In this document: piece by piece, positions 1-7,248 of the stretch | Position numbering within the stretch: position 1 is the stretch's first letter | Layout: each line of letters starts with the position of its first letter | The notes under the pieces: model-generated | What the model saw: only the letters and a program-made list of their open reading frames with translations | Database searches by the model: none | What the model was told of the DNA's origin: nothing | Program-made: the position numbers and the translations under genes | From: Thermogemmatispora tikiterensis | GTDB lineage: Bacteria > Chloroflexota > Ktedonobacteria > Ktedonobacterales > Ktedonobacteraceae | Length of the DNA stretch: 49,778 nt | Assembly: GCF_003268475.1 (NCBI RefSeq) | Contig: NZ_MCIF01000002.1 | Coordinates: 1,124,075-1,173,852, forward strand | Reading direction: 5' to 3'

Positions 1-101
1 ATCCTCGTGCGGATCGTCCCCTCTGCAACCCACATGGCGGCCCCGGGGCTGCCTGGCTACACCCCTTTCAGTATCCTCGTGCGGATCGTCCCCTCTGCAA
101 C
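1..101 (-). CRISPR. Edge of a CRISPR array: one partial and one full repeat around one spacer
   Basis: Bases 1-29 are repeated exactly at 73-101. The full unit is best read as 65-101 (37 nt), starting CTTTCAGTATCC and ending CCCTCTGCAAC. The sequence between the two copies (30-64) is 35 nt long, a typical spacer size. On the minus strand the repeat starts GTTGCAGAGG and ends ACTGAAAG, which resembles the 8-nt ATTGAAAC/G tail that becomes the crRNA 5' tag in type I and III systems. I therefore infer that the array is transcribed leftward, with the leader to the right (from 102). No further repeat follows 101, so this is the array end; the rest lies beyond the window. No cas gene is in the window. 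Only one spacer is visible, so a simple direct repeat is still possible. Confidence 0.72.
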
Positions 102-229
102 CGCAGGCGGCGGAAAGGGGTCCGGGATGGTTCTCTACTATCTTCTAACGATCGAGGCCCCGTTTTTGGCATCTGAGAGCCTCGTTTTTCTCCCCCTCCC
201 CCTCTCAAAATACATCGTCTTACGACATT

Positions 230-274
230 TCTCGAAACTCGTTTTTTGCAATCCGCAAGGGGCGAGTTTCGAGA
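230..274. repeat. 12-bp inverted repeat in the putative CRISPR leader
   Basis: TCTCGAAACTCG (230-241) is the exact reverse complement of CGAGTTTCGAGA (263-274). A small inner TTGC/GCAA pair lies at 246-249 and 255-258. It could form a hairpin in RNA or be a protein-binding dyad. Its place about 130 bp from the last CRISPR repeat suggests a leader element, but this is inference. Confidence 0.55.
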
Positions 275-330
275 GTGCATATGTCTGCTTATCATCACAC
301 AAAAAGTAAAACATGCGCGCTTTCACGGTA

Positions 331-353
331 ATGCGGTCAGAATCTGACCGCAT
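331..353. promoter_or_regulatory. Perfect 10-bp dyad, operator-like
   Basis: ATGCGGTCAG and CTGACCGCAT are exact reverse complements separated by AAT. The short 3-nt spacing and perfect symmetry fit a dimeric regulator site better than a terminator; there is no T run on either side. The target gene is unknown. Confidence 0.45.
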
Positions 354-604
354 TTGGTCACTGGCCCCGGAGAGTTTCGAATCGACCGCTCATACGGCCC
401 TCATTGCCAGGAGTTTCGGCTCGGCCTGTGACTTTGACGGCGGAGGTGCCCTCGCCTCGACCTCTACCTTCCTCCGCCGGTTCAAGCCCGTGACGCCCTC
501 TTCTGATATGTGTGGTATACTTCCGCCTATCAATCGCTGGTGTGGAGCACAAATATCGCTTTGCCGAGGCTTTTCATCACACAGGCATCTGACTGAAGCA
601 CATG

Positions 605-634
605 AAAAACAGCGCGGGGTGCTCTCCCCGCGCT
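605..634 (-). terminator. Rho-independent terminator for the leftward regulator genes
   Basis: AGCGCGGGG (611-619) pairs with CCCCGCGCT (626-634) around a 6-nt loop. On the minus strand the stem is followed by GTTTTTC. This is a classical intrinsic terminator reading leftward, and it lies after the open frame that ends at 653. Confidence 0.75.
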
Positions 635-652
635 ATTGCCTTGGCCCTCGGC

Positions 653-883
653 TCAGCAAAATTCCGCCAGATCCGCACCCAGGCGTAGCACATACAGATT
701 GCGTGGAGCGAGTTGATATACTAGCCGGTAGAGGCGCCGTACATCGGCGATGCACTGCTGCGAATGGGCTAATCGAGCCAGGGAGAGCGCTTGCTCAGCT
801 CGGTTAGCGCTCTCCTCTACTTCTTTACAAAAGAAAGCCTCGGAATGGTCTGGGGCTGATCTCCCTTGGGAGAGCTGCCCCGA
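653..883 (-). pseudogene. 76-codon open frame in frame behind the TAG stop of the truncated regulator
   Basis: Reading leftward from the TAG at 886-884, the same frame stays open for 76 codons and ends at TGA 655-653, just before the terminator at 605-634. The translation looks protein-like and helical, with segments such as EVEESANRAEQALSLARLAH and LYVLRLGADLAEFC. It has no ATG, GTG or TTG near its beginning and no ribosome site, so it cannot easily start by itself. It may be the C-terminal remnant of an older, longer helical-repeat regulator, separated by a stop codon or a recombination junction. Stop-codon readthrough is possible but unsupported. Confidence 0.4.
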
Positions 884-2386
884 CTAGAGCAGGAGATCAG
901 CCAACTCCAGCAGCCGTCGCTCAGATGGCCACTGTTGCCGTGCCCGTCGCCAGGTATTGATCAGCTCTTGCTTGCGCTTTTGACTTGGAAGTCGTTGGAG
1001 CCTGGCCGCCGTTTCCTGGACAGTTGCACAGAAACGCTCAAGGTCACCCTCACCGAGTGCTGCTTGTGCACGCTGGTGCCAAAGAACCAGTTGCAAACGA
1101 TCAGGAATCTCGTCGGTTTGCTGAGAAGTTGTGAGAGGAGCAAGGAGCGCTTCAACCTGTTGATAGTGCGCTTGATGCTCCAGGTAGCGGGCTAGTGTGA
1201 GACGAATCGAGGCATCAAAGACAACCAGAAGCCAATGACTTTCATCAAGAGCAAGGAAGGCAGGGAGAAAATCTTGTTCTTGAGCTTCAGGAAACAGGGC
1301 TTGAGCGTGACGCAATCGCTGAAGTGCTTCAGCCTCTTGTCCTCGCAAAGCCGCGGCTCGGGCCAGCCCTAAGAGCGTCTTCACTTGCAAGAGTGAGGGA
1401 ACAGCCCCTTTGACCTGATTGGCTGCTTCATAAGCACTCTCCATCTCGTTCCACCGTTCCAGGTGAAAGCTCGCGCTGGCTTGAAATGTCAGCGCCTTGA
1501 CCTCTAAGGCTGGGTCTCCTGTCAGGCGACTGAGGATCACTGCTTCCTGACAGAGTTGCCAACGGCGTTGCAATTGGAGACGATGATGGGCTACGAGGCT
1601 CAGCTGCAACGTCCCTTGCGTGGCGAGCGAGGCGGCCTGGCGCTGAAGAGGCGAAGCGTCACCAGCCCAGCCCCTTAGCTGAGGCAGGAAGCTCCTCAGT
1701 GTTTGCTCCACCGTATCGAGGTCGCGTTGTTGGAGTAGGTGCCAGCATGCTGTCACGCTGGCAGCACACGCTAGTAACAGCTCTTCGGGGGGGTGCTGGA
1801 AGCGCATGGAGCGGAGAACTGTCTGCTGGTGCAGGTCAAGCATAATCAGTGGCAGGCTGACCAAGCCCAGCAAGACCTGACGACGCCCAAACGCTGCTGG
1901 ATCTGCAGATGGCTGCGCGCCCGGATTCTCCATAGTGATCAGCTCCCTGTGCAAGAGCGTCTCAAATTCATAGAGTTCCCCTTGCCCTGCGAAGGAACGC
2001 CAATATAAGATGAAAGCTATCAGGCGCATGAGGGAAGTGTGAACCCAGGTGATCACCTCATCTTGTTGATGAGCGAGCCGCTCGCTCTCTCCTGACACAG
2101 TGTTCAGGGTGAGATTCTGCTGCTGTCCTCCCTGGCTGGTGTTCTTTGCCTTGATCAAGGATACCATATCGGAGGAGGACTTGACCAGGTTGAGCTGATC
2201 CCAGGAAGGAACGGAACCCCCCTGCAGGCGGAGACGCTCCGCCCAGGTCTCATAGCAGCGAAGAGCTTCCCGCTCCTGGCCCTGCAACAGCAGCAGGCCA
2301 ACCCAGTCACGCAGGCTCTCCTCATCGAAAAGATCGGCCTCTACAGGGCGGGCCGCGCATCCTCCGCTACTTCGGCGATGAGCCAT
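884..2386 (-). CDS. Truncated SARP/BTAD-type regulator paralogue lacking the DNA-binding domain
   Basis: This 500-aa frame is a paralogue of the adjacent 707-aa regulator, but it has no N-terminal winged-helix domain. Residues 16-77 are nearly identical to part of the neighbour's BTAD domain because 189 bp (2155-2343) repeat 3731-3919 with two mismatches. The first 15 residues come from a second duplicated 27-bp piece (2349-2375, matching 3695-3721) read in another frame. The rest diverges from the neighbour but keeps the same layout: an internal RRQVLLGLVSLPL segment near residue 168 and a helical-repeat C-terminal half ending in ELADLLL. No good ribosome site precedes the ATG. It is best seen as a recombined, headless gene: either a pseudogene or a partner protein without its own DNA binding. 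Confidence 0.6.
   Translation of the reverse strand: MAHRRSSGGCAARPVEADLFDEESLRDWVGLLLLQGQEREALRCYETWAERLRLQGGSVPSWDQLNLVKSSSDMVSLIKAKNTSQGGQQQNLTLNTVSGESERLAHQQDEVITWVHTSLMRLIAFILYWRSFAGQGELYEFETLLHRELITMENPGAQPSADPAAFGRRQVLLGLVSLPLIMLDLHQQTVLRSMRFQHPPEELLLACAASVTACWHLLQQRDLDTVEQTLRSFLPQLRGWAGDASPLQRQAASLATQGTLQLSLVAHHRLQLQRRWQLCQEAVILSRLTGDPALEVKALTFQASASFHLERWNEMESAYEAANQVKGAVPSLLQVKTLLGLARAAALRGQEAEALQRLRHAQALFPEAQEQDFLPAFLALDESHWLLVVFDASIRLTLARYLEHQAHYQQVEALLAPLTTSQQTDEIPDRLQLVLWHQRAQAALGEGDLERFCATVQETAARLQRLPSQKRKQELINTWRRARQQWPSERRLLELADLLL
2155..2343. repeat. 189-bp direct repeat, copy 1
   Basis: This segment is repeated at 3731-3919 (offset 1576) with only two base differences (around 2297-2300). 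It encodes the end of the BTAD domain in both regulator genes. Such high identity between otherwise diverged paralogues points to recent duplication or gene conversion. Confidence 0.9.
2349..2375. repeat. 27-bp direct repeat, copy 1
   Basis: The 27 bases starting CGGGCCGCGC and ending CTACTTCGG are identical to 3695-3721. Here they follow the 189-bp repeat; in the neighbour they precede it. The swapped order marks a recombination junction. Confidence 0.9.
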
Positions 2387-2429
2387 GCCATCCCCTCCCG
2401 CCGATTACAAGTCGAGCCGGTACCGTCGA

Positions 2430-4553
2430 CTATCGGCTAATGAACAGATCAGTCAGCTCTTTCAGGGCGCGCTCATTGTGCCAGGGGTGATCTTCTGCAC
2501 ACACCTGGCGATAGAGTGCTGCTGCATCCTCCTGTAAACACTGGCTCCCTAACTCGGTCGCTCTGTGCATACATTCCATGAGCAGATAGGCGAAAGTCTC
2601 TTGCTCTTGCTGTATGAGCGCTGTCTTGGTCTCATCCAGGAGAATCTCCACCTGCAGACGGCTAGGAGTCGTTGCCATCGCTGGTATGGTTGCCAGCCGG
2701 CTATACGTTTGCCAGGCTTGTCGCGCATAGCCCTTCTCAGGAAAGCGCATGGCCAGGTGGAGATAGACCCGGCCTGTCCACAGTATAAGGTTATCTTCGT
2801 GAAAACGGAAGTCGGGGAGAGCTTCACTCTCGCCTTCCGGCTCAAACCGCTCGTGTGCCTCTCCGAGAAGACGCAACGCAGTTTCTTCGCGCCCCAGATA
2901 GGCCCAGGCTGTTGCCTGCAGACAAAGCACGCTGCTTTGCATCACGGAAGGGCAAGCAGCCAGTAGTGGTGTGGCTGGCTCCAAATGAGCCAGCATTGAA
3001 GGCACCTGAAGCCTATCATAATAGAAAGCCAGACTCAAGTCGCGCAAAGCCGCTACTTGCGCTGGTGCATGCCCGCTGCGAGCCGCCAGATGCACTGCTT
3101 TTCGCGAGAAGATCTGTTTGGCCCGACGGTCTCCCTGATGGTGAGCGGCAGCGATGCCCGCAATGCGGTTGGCTTCAGCAGCCAGGCGAGCAGCCAGGGA
3201 GTACAGCGATTTACCAGGCTGGGCCAGGTGCTCTAATAAGGGCAGATAGCGGGGAAGGATCTCTCGGACAATGTCAATGCCTTGGCTGTTGAGTAGCTGC
3301 CAGCAGGCAGCATTTGCAGCAGCGCACAGAGGCAGCATCTCCTCCACGGGTGGGAGACCATTGCTCGTCCTCGCCAGCGTGGTCAGTGGCAAAGCTGCCA
3401 GTGCGCCTAACATCTGTCGGCGCGAGATGGCGTAATCACGGTCGTGATCTTGTGGTGGCACAGTGGCAAGCTCCTCCTGCAGACGGCGGCGCAGCTCGGC
3501 CCAGGCCGGCAGCTCCAGTCTGCCGTCGCTGCGCTCCAGGAAGGAGGCAAGCAGACCTTCGATGCGCCGCTGCTGCCACACGAACCAGAGCGGGCTACCA
3601 ACGGACAACGGCAAGAATGGCAAGACTGGATCGGAAGAGGCCGGGGGCCAGAGGCCGCCAATCGAGCATGTGGGCACGGCTGGAGTGACCAGGCCGGGCC
3701 GCGCATCCTCCGCTACTTCGGCTGTCTGCGTCAAGGATACCATATCGGAGGAGGACTTGACCAGGTTGAGCTGATCCCAGGAAGGAACGGAACCCCCCTG
3801 CAGGCGGAGACGCTCCGCCCAGGTCTCATAGCAGCGAAGAGCTTCCCGCTCCTGGCCCTGCAACAGCAGCAGACCGACCCAGTCACGCAGGCTCTCCTCA
3901 TCGAAAAGATCGGCCTCTAGAAGAGCACGGTACTGCTCACTGGCCAGCCACAAACGGCCTTGCCGGGCGTAGATCTGGGCCAGCCAGCGGCGGCACTGCC
4001 GCCGCATGGCTTCCCCGTGGAGCCGCGCCCCATGCACCCACAGGCCGCCCTCGTCTTCCAGCAATTCACCGCGGCTCAGATAGCTGAGGGCCTGCTCCAG
4101 CAGGGGGAGAGCCGCATCGGTGGTCCGGCCCAGCTGCTCGGCGGAAGCCAACAGCGCTTGAGAGGCATCATAGTCGGTCCAGATGAGGGACTGGTCGGCC
4201 AGGGCATAAGCGGACTCGATGGTGAGGACCAGGTCCTTACCGATGGCACGACGCAGCAGATTGATGGCGTTATAGAGAGTTTTGTCGAGAGAGAGAGCAT
4301 CGTCGGGAGAGGACCACAGGTCGTCTTGCAGGGAGCAGCGGGAGAGGCGGCGAGAGGGTGCGAGCAATAGGCGTTTGAAGACGGAGCGGGCGGAGCGCCC
4401 TTTGCCCCAGGCGTGCTTATCGAGAAGGCGCCAGGAGTGAGAAGGGTCACGGAGCCAGACCTGGAGGGGGCCGAAGAGGAAGACGCGAAGGCGGCAGGAA
4501 GGGGCAGGGGTCCAAGAAGGGGGAGAGGGTGATTGTGGGTGAGTTGGGACCAT
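2430..4553 (-). CDS. SARP/BTAD-family transcriptional regulator with helical-repeat tail
   Basis: This 707-aa protein has an OmpR-type winged-helix DNA-binding domain at about residues 20-115 and a bacterial transcriptional activator (BTAD) domain at about 120-265. A Pro-rich linker follows (about 275-320), then a long helical, TPR-like C-terminal half. Such proteins usually activate nearby operons; the target here is unknown. A curious SRRQMLGALAALPL segment sits near residue 377, twin-arginine plus hydrophobic, deep inside the chain. The ATG at 4553 is preferred because AGAGGAGG lies 6 nt upstream; a TTG two codons earlier overlaps that spacer. A promoter with perfect TTGACA lies upstream at 4659-4688. 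The next gene downstream (leftward) is its headless paralogue. Confidence 0.85.
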   Translation of the reverse strand: MVPTHPQSPSPPSWTPAPSCRLRVFLFGPLQVWLRDPSHSWRLLDKHAWGKGRSARSVFKRLLLAPSRRLSRCSLQDDLWSSPDDALSLDKTLYNAINLLRRAIGKDLVLTIESAYALADQSLIWTDYDASQALLASAEQLGRTTDAALPLLEQALSYLSRGELLEDEGGLWVHGARLHGEAMRRQCRRWLAQIYARQGRLWLASEQYRALLEADLFDEESLRDWVGLLLLQGQEREALRCYETWAERLRLQGGSVPSWDQLNLVKSSSDMVSLTQTAEVAEDARPGLVTPAVPTCSIGGLWPPASSDPVLPFLPLSVGSPLWFVWQQRRIEGLLASFLERSDGRLELPAWAELRRRLQEELATVPPQDHDRDYAISRRQMLGALAALPLTTLARTSNGLPPVEEMLPLCAAANAACWQLLNSQGIDIVREILPRYLPLLEHLAQPGKSLYSLAARLAAEANRIAGIAAAHHQGDRRAKQIFSRKAVHLAARSGHAPAQVAALRDLSLAFYYDRLQVPSMLAHLEPATPLLAACPSVMQSSVLCLQATAWAYLGREETALRLLGEAHERFEPEGESEALPDFRFHEDNLILWTGRVYLHLAMRFPEKGYARQAWQTYSRLATIPAMATTPSRLQVEILLDETKTALIQQEQETFAYLLMECMHRATELGSQCLQEDAAALYRQVCAEDHPWHNERALKELTDLFISR
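3695..3721. repeat. 27-bp direct repeat, copy 2
   Basis: Identical to 2349-2375. In this copy it lies inside the full-length regulator gene, just 9 bp before the second copy of the 189-bp repeat. Confidence 0.9.
3731..3919. repeat. 189-bp direct repeat, copy 2
   Basis: Nearly identical to 2155-2343 (two mismatches). It encodes the end of the BTAD domain of the full-length regulator, including the DWVGLLLLQGQEREAL region. Confidence 0.9.
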
Positions 4554-4658
4554 CGTCAACCTCCTCTACTACTGAGTGCAAAGCGGACGGGAGAGCCGGA
4601 AGGAGGGCGCTCCCGTGTAAGTAAGCGTAACAGGATAGACGAAGAGAAGTATGTCCAT

Positions 4659-4688
4659 AGGATAAAGTGGGAGCGAGGGGAATGTCAA
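4659..4688 (-). promoter_or_regulatory. Promoter of the SARP regulator
   Basis: On the minus strand TTGACA (4688-4683) is followed after 18 bp by TATCCT (4664-4659). The -35 box is perfect and the -10 box matches 4 of 6 bases. The predicted transcript would have a leader of about 100 nt before the ATG at 4553. Confidence 0.55.
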
Positions 4689-5277
4689 GGGTGGAAGGAA
4701 ACAAGAGAAAGGAGCAGGTGGACAGGCAGGCAAGCAGTATATGGAGAGGAGAAGGTGGAGCAGAGAGAAGCAGATGAGGCGATGGGCTGAACTGAGGCCA
4801 GGAGTGCATTATGAGCAAGCGCTCGTGATCAGCCTTGTTGGCCATATCACCCCAGCAAGGATCAGGTCGCGTTCCAGGAACACAGGGAGGGCCGGGACCA
4901 CTGCCAGATCGCGTGAGGATTGGAGGCGACTGCTGTCAGAGGGCATCAATAGCCTCCACCGAGCTAACAGCAATCTCCTCTTTTCTCATCATTCAGATTC
5001 CGATGACGCTGAGCTACACCTGCCTCGCTCTGCATCAGCAATGTCCAGTCTCAGCCTTCTCCACCCATCCACAGGCTCATCAGGTTCCGCTTCTCAACAC
5101 TCCAATGAGAGCAAGCTCCCTGAAACAGGCTGCGTCATATGATCCTCTGAACCGCATGGAAAAAGTTCGAACAGGTTCTGAGAGGCCTCCTTTCCGCGCC
5201 TGACTATGCTGTCCCAGGAGCTTGAATCGCGATAGTCTTTGGCCTGCCATGAGCAGAAACTCACCCGGAAAGGAGAC
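4689..5277. other. Long intergenic region between divergent genes
   Basis: This stretch lies between the leftward regulator promoter and the rightward methyltransferase unit. Several short open frames occur on both strands, but none has a clear ribosome site or recognisable domain. I see no tRNA, repeat array or mobile element in it. It probably contains the promoter of the rightward unit, which I could not place. Confidence 0.4.
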
Positions 5278-5490
5278 ATGCGACCAATGGCCACGTCACC
5301 ACAGCCTTTGACCGGCGCGCGCGAGCAGTCCTTGCCTTCCTGCCCGCGCTGTTGTCGGCAGAATACTATCGACCTGAATCAACCAGCCGTGATCCTCTCG
5401 CCTCAGCTTTCCTCTCCAGGCTGGTCCCAGCAGCTACGCCGCCTGCTCTCCCCAGCCCCAACATCAGAGCCACAGGAGGCCCGTGCATGA
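5278..5490 (+). CDS. Small hypothetical protein with CPRC motif
   Basis: This 70-aa frame starts at ATG 5278 (or 5287) with AAGGAG directly upstream, and its TGA overlaps the ATG of the methyltransferase gene in an ATGA arrangement. It carries a SCPRCCRQ motif near residues 21-28, and the remainder is rich in Pro, Ser and Gln. The ribosome site and the translational coupling favour a real gene; the low-complexity sequence argues for caution. The function is unknown; it may only be a leader peptide that couples translation. Confidence 0.42.
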   Translation: MRPMATSPQPLTGAREQSLPSCPRCCRQNTIDLNQPAVILSPQLSSPGWSQQLRRLLSPAPTSEPQEARA

Positions 5491-6374
5491 TCCGTCACTG
5501 GCTCAATTACCTGTTGAACGCCCTTCCCACCGTCACCGCCCCTGGTCCCAACGCGCAGCCCGGAACGGCCCCCGGCGCCTTGACCCCGCCTGGTCCCGGC
5601 GATACCTACGTGCTGCCGCGCACACGCCAGGAACAGGACCGCCTCGACCTGCAACACTTCGCCCTGCGCCAGTTCCTCGGCAGCCACTTCCTGGCTCCCG
5701 TCCGCGACCCGCGCGCCATCCTCGACGTCGGCACCGGTACAGCTATCTGGCTGCGCGAGGCCGCCCGCCGCTGGCCTCACGCTCGCCTTATCGCTCTCGA
5801 CAAAGACCTCTCTCTCCTGCGCACCCCCTTGCCGCCAAACTGTCAGCCCGTCCAGGCCGACCTGCTCAGTGGCCTCCCCTTCCCCGACGCCTCCTTCGAC
5901 TACATCCATCAGCGTCTGCTCGTAGCCGCCATTCCCCTCACCGCCTGGCCGGGCGTCCTCAGCGACCTCCTGCGCGTCACCGCCCCGGGCGGCTGGCTCG
6001 AATTTATCGAAGCCACCGGCCAGGTCTTCCACGAGGGGCCACGCCAATCCCGCGTCCGCACCTGGTTTGAAACGCTGGCCGCCCGTCGCGGTCTCCATCT
6101 GACCGCCCCGCTTCAGATCCCCGACTGGCTGCGCTCCCTCGGTCTCCATCCCACCGTCCGCACCTACGAAACTCCCCTCTTCGGCAAAGCTCACGGCGCC
6201 CCCCTTTTCCGCCGCGACCTGCTCGCCTCCCTGCAGAGCGTCGCACCCATCCTGGCCGCCGTGAATCAGGTCCCCTTGAGCCTGGTCGAGGAGACCCTCG
6301 CCGCCCTGCCCTCCGAGTGGGAGCACCACCGCACCTGCTGCGGCCTCCTGACCGTCTGGGGGTGCAAGCCATGA
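5487..6374 (+). CDS. Class I SAM-dependent methyltransferase
   Basis: This 295-aa protein has a Rossmann-type methyltransferase fold. Motif I is ILDVGTGTAIWLREAARRWP, followed by the acidic motif II in LIALDKD and by an aspartate-rich strand at PFPDASFDYIHQRLL. The methyl acceptor cannot be told; the PDASFD/APGGWLEFIE layout fits the broad UbiE/Methyltransf_11 group of small-molecule methylases. Start ATG 5487 is chosen because AGGAGG lies 7 nt upstream; the frame is open further back to 5352, without a ribosome site. Its TGA overlaps the ATG of the next gene, and its own ATG overlaps the stop of the small gene before it, so the three are probably translated together. Confidence 0.8.
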   Translation: MIRHWLNYLLNALPTVTAPGPNAQPGTAPGALTPPGPGDTYVLPRTRQEQDRLDLQHFALRQFLGSHFLAPVRDPRAILDVGTGTAIWLREAARRWPHARLIALDKDLSLLRTPLPPNCQPVQADLLSGLPFPDASFDYIHQRLLVAAIPLTAWPGVLSDLLRVTAPGGWLEFIEATGQVFHEGPRQSRVRTWFETLAARRGLHLTAPLQIPDWLRSLGLHPTVRTYETPLFGKAHGAPLFRRDLLASLQSVAPILAAVNQVPLSLVEETLAALPSEWEHHRTCCGLLTVWGCKP

Positions 6375-6904
6375 GCCGCCGCCGTCGCCGACAGCCAGCC
6401 AGGCGCCGCCATCGCTCCACAAGCGCCCAGGTGACTGACCTTCCTCCTGTGCTCATTCCCGGGCCGCTAGAGTGGGTCCTGGCTGGACGCACCATCGAAG
6501 ACCTCCAGCTCCTTACCATCACATTGCTCTCGCCGCGCGCTCAGCAACTCTGGCAGCGCTGGCAAGAGGACCGCGACCCAGGCTTTCCCAAGTCTGTCAG
6601 CTCACGCCTGAGCAAGAGCGACCGGCTCCTGCTCACGCTCCTGGTCGAACTGCAACAAGGCATGGAGCTGCTCCAGACCCGCTGTCAGGAAACCATCTCT
6701 CGCGACCCGGAACAGCCTATCTATTTCTACACGAGCGAGATCCCGCGCCTGCGCCGGCTGCTGAGCCTGAGTAACCGCCTGCTCAGTCAGGTACGCCAGC
6801 ACAGCCCCGAACTGGCCACATTGCAGTTGCTCCTCGGTCAGCGCCTGATCCGCTACCTGGCCCGCACCCTGCGCGACCATCCTCGCCGCGAGCATCTCAA
6901 TTGA
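6371..6904 (+). CDS. Hypothetical protein, translationally coupled to the methyltransferase
   Basis: This 177-aa protein starts at an ATG that overlaps the methyltransferase stop (ATGA). It has a very basic N-terminus (SRRRRRQPARRRHR) and is then mostly helical, with Leu/Gln-rich segments and a QPIYFYTSEIPRLRR motif near residues 117-131. I recognise no family. A short piece encoding the same YFYTSEI peptide recurs at 7581-7616. The tight coupling suggests that it works with the methyltransferase, perhaps as a partner subunit, but that is inference. Confidence 0.65.
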   Translation: MSRRRRRQPARRRHRSTSAQVTDLPPVLIPGPLEWVLAGRTIEDLQLLTITLLSPRAQQLWQRWQEDRDPGFPKSVSSRLSKSDRLLLTLLVELQQGMELLQTRCQETISRDPEQPIYFYTSEIPRLRRLLSLSNRLLSQVRQHSPELATLQLLLGQRLIRYLARTLRDHPRREHLN

Positions 6905-6994
6905 GCCAGCAAAGCGACAAGCGGGGCTGGAGCTGGGCACTCCCTGTATAGTCAGGGTAGAGTAAGACCCTCAGACACCAATGCCGGGCGGGTT

Positions 6995-7023
6995 GATGGA
7001 TTGCCGCCAAGGGGGTATACTCA
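6995..7023 (+). promoter_or_regulatory. Promoter of hicAB
   Basis: TTGATG (6995-7000) and TATACT (7018-7023) are separated by 17 bp. The start of transcription would fall near 7030, only about 12 nt before the HicA ATG. No separate operator dyad is obvious. Confidence 0.65.
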
Positions 7024-7041
7024 AAAAGAAAAGGCTGTATC

Positions 7042-7248
7042 ATGCCCCCGAAGATTAGACAGCTGAAAGCCAGCCTCATTCAGGCCGGCTTTTCAGCTCG
7101 TCCAGGAAAGGGCAGCCATACGGTTTGGCAACATCCACAGCTCCCAGGCTTTCACCTGACACTCGCTGGCAACGACGGAGACGACGCCAAACCCTATCAG
7201 CTGAAAGCAGTTCAAGCTGCACTCAGAAAGCTGAAAGATCTCTCATGA
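7042..7248 (+). CDS. hicA: HicA-family mRNA interferase toxin
   Basis: This 68-aa protein has the HicA fold signature: a basic N-terminus, then the GKGSHTVWQHP strand motif around residues 23-33, whose His is the catalytic residue in known HicA toxins, and a C-terminal helix with AVQAALRKLKDL. HicA is a small double-stranded-RNA-binding-fold ribonuclease that cleaves mRNA when free of HicB. The length is normal. The ATG at 7042 follows AAAAGG, and the gene has its own promoter just upstream. Its stop overlaps the hicB start by 4 nt, so toxin and antitoxin are made together, with the toxin gene first as is usual for hicAB. Confidence 0.88.
   Translation: MPPKIRQLKASLIQAGFSARPGKGSHTVWQHPQLPGFHLTLAGNDGDDAKPYQLKAVQAALRKLKDLS

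Larger units (their letters stand above)
102..652. other. Non-coding stretch next to the CRISPR array with several inverted repeats
   Basis: No convincing gene lies between the array and the leftward regulator region. The part next to the repeat (102-310) contains pyrimidine and T runs and would be the CRISPR leader if the array is transcribed leftward. It contains a 12-bp inverted repeat (230-241 with 263-274), a perfect 10-bp dyad (331-340 with 344-353) and a terminator-like hairpin (605-634). The word GAGTTTCG occurs at 265, 372 and 411 and inverted at 233. The rightward open frame from 313 to 807 has no good ribosome site and no recognisable domain. Confidence 0.5.

Noticed and set aside
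364..390. GTTTCGAATCGACC, similar to a tRNA T-arm
   Set aside because: No acceptor stem, anticodon arm or D-arm could be placed around it.
313..807. Rightward 164-codon open frame beside the CRISPR array
   Set aside because: No ribosome site, covers the dyad and the terminator of the other strand, no recognisable domain.
4741..5203. Short rightward frames in the 4.7-5.2 kb gap
   Set aside because: Low-complexity translations, overlapping each other, no good start signals.
5403..6422. Leftward 339-codon frame opposite the methyltransferase
   Set aside because: Gly/Asp/Glu-rich antisense shadow of a GC-rich gene; the rightward frame has real methyltransferase motifs.
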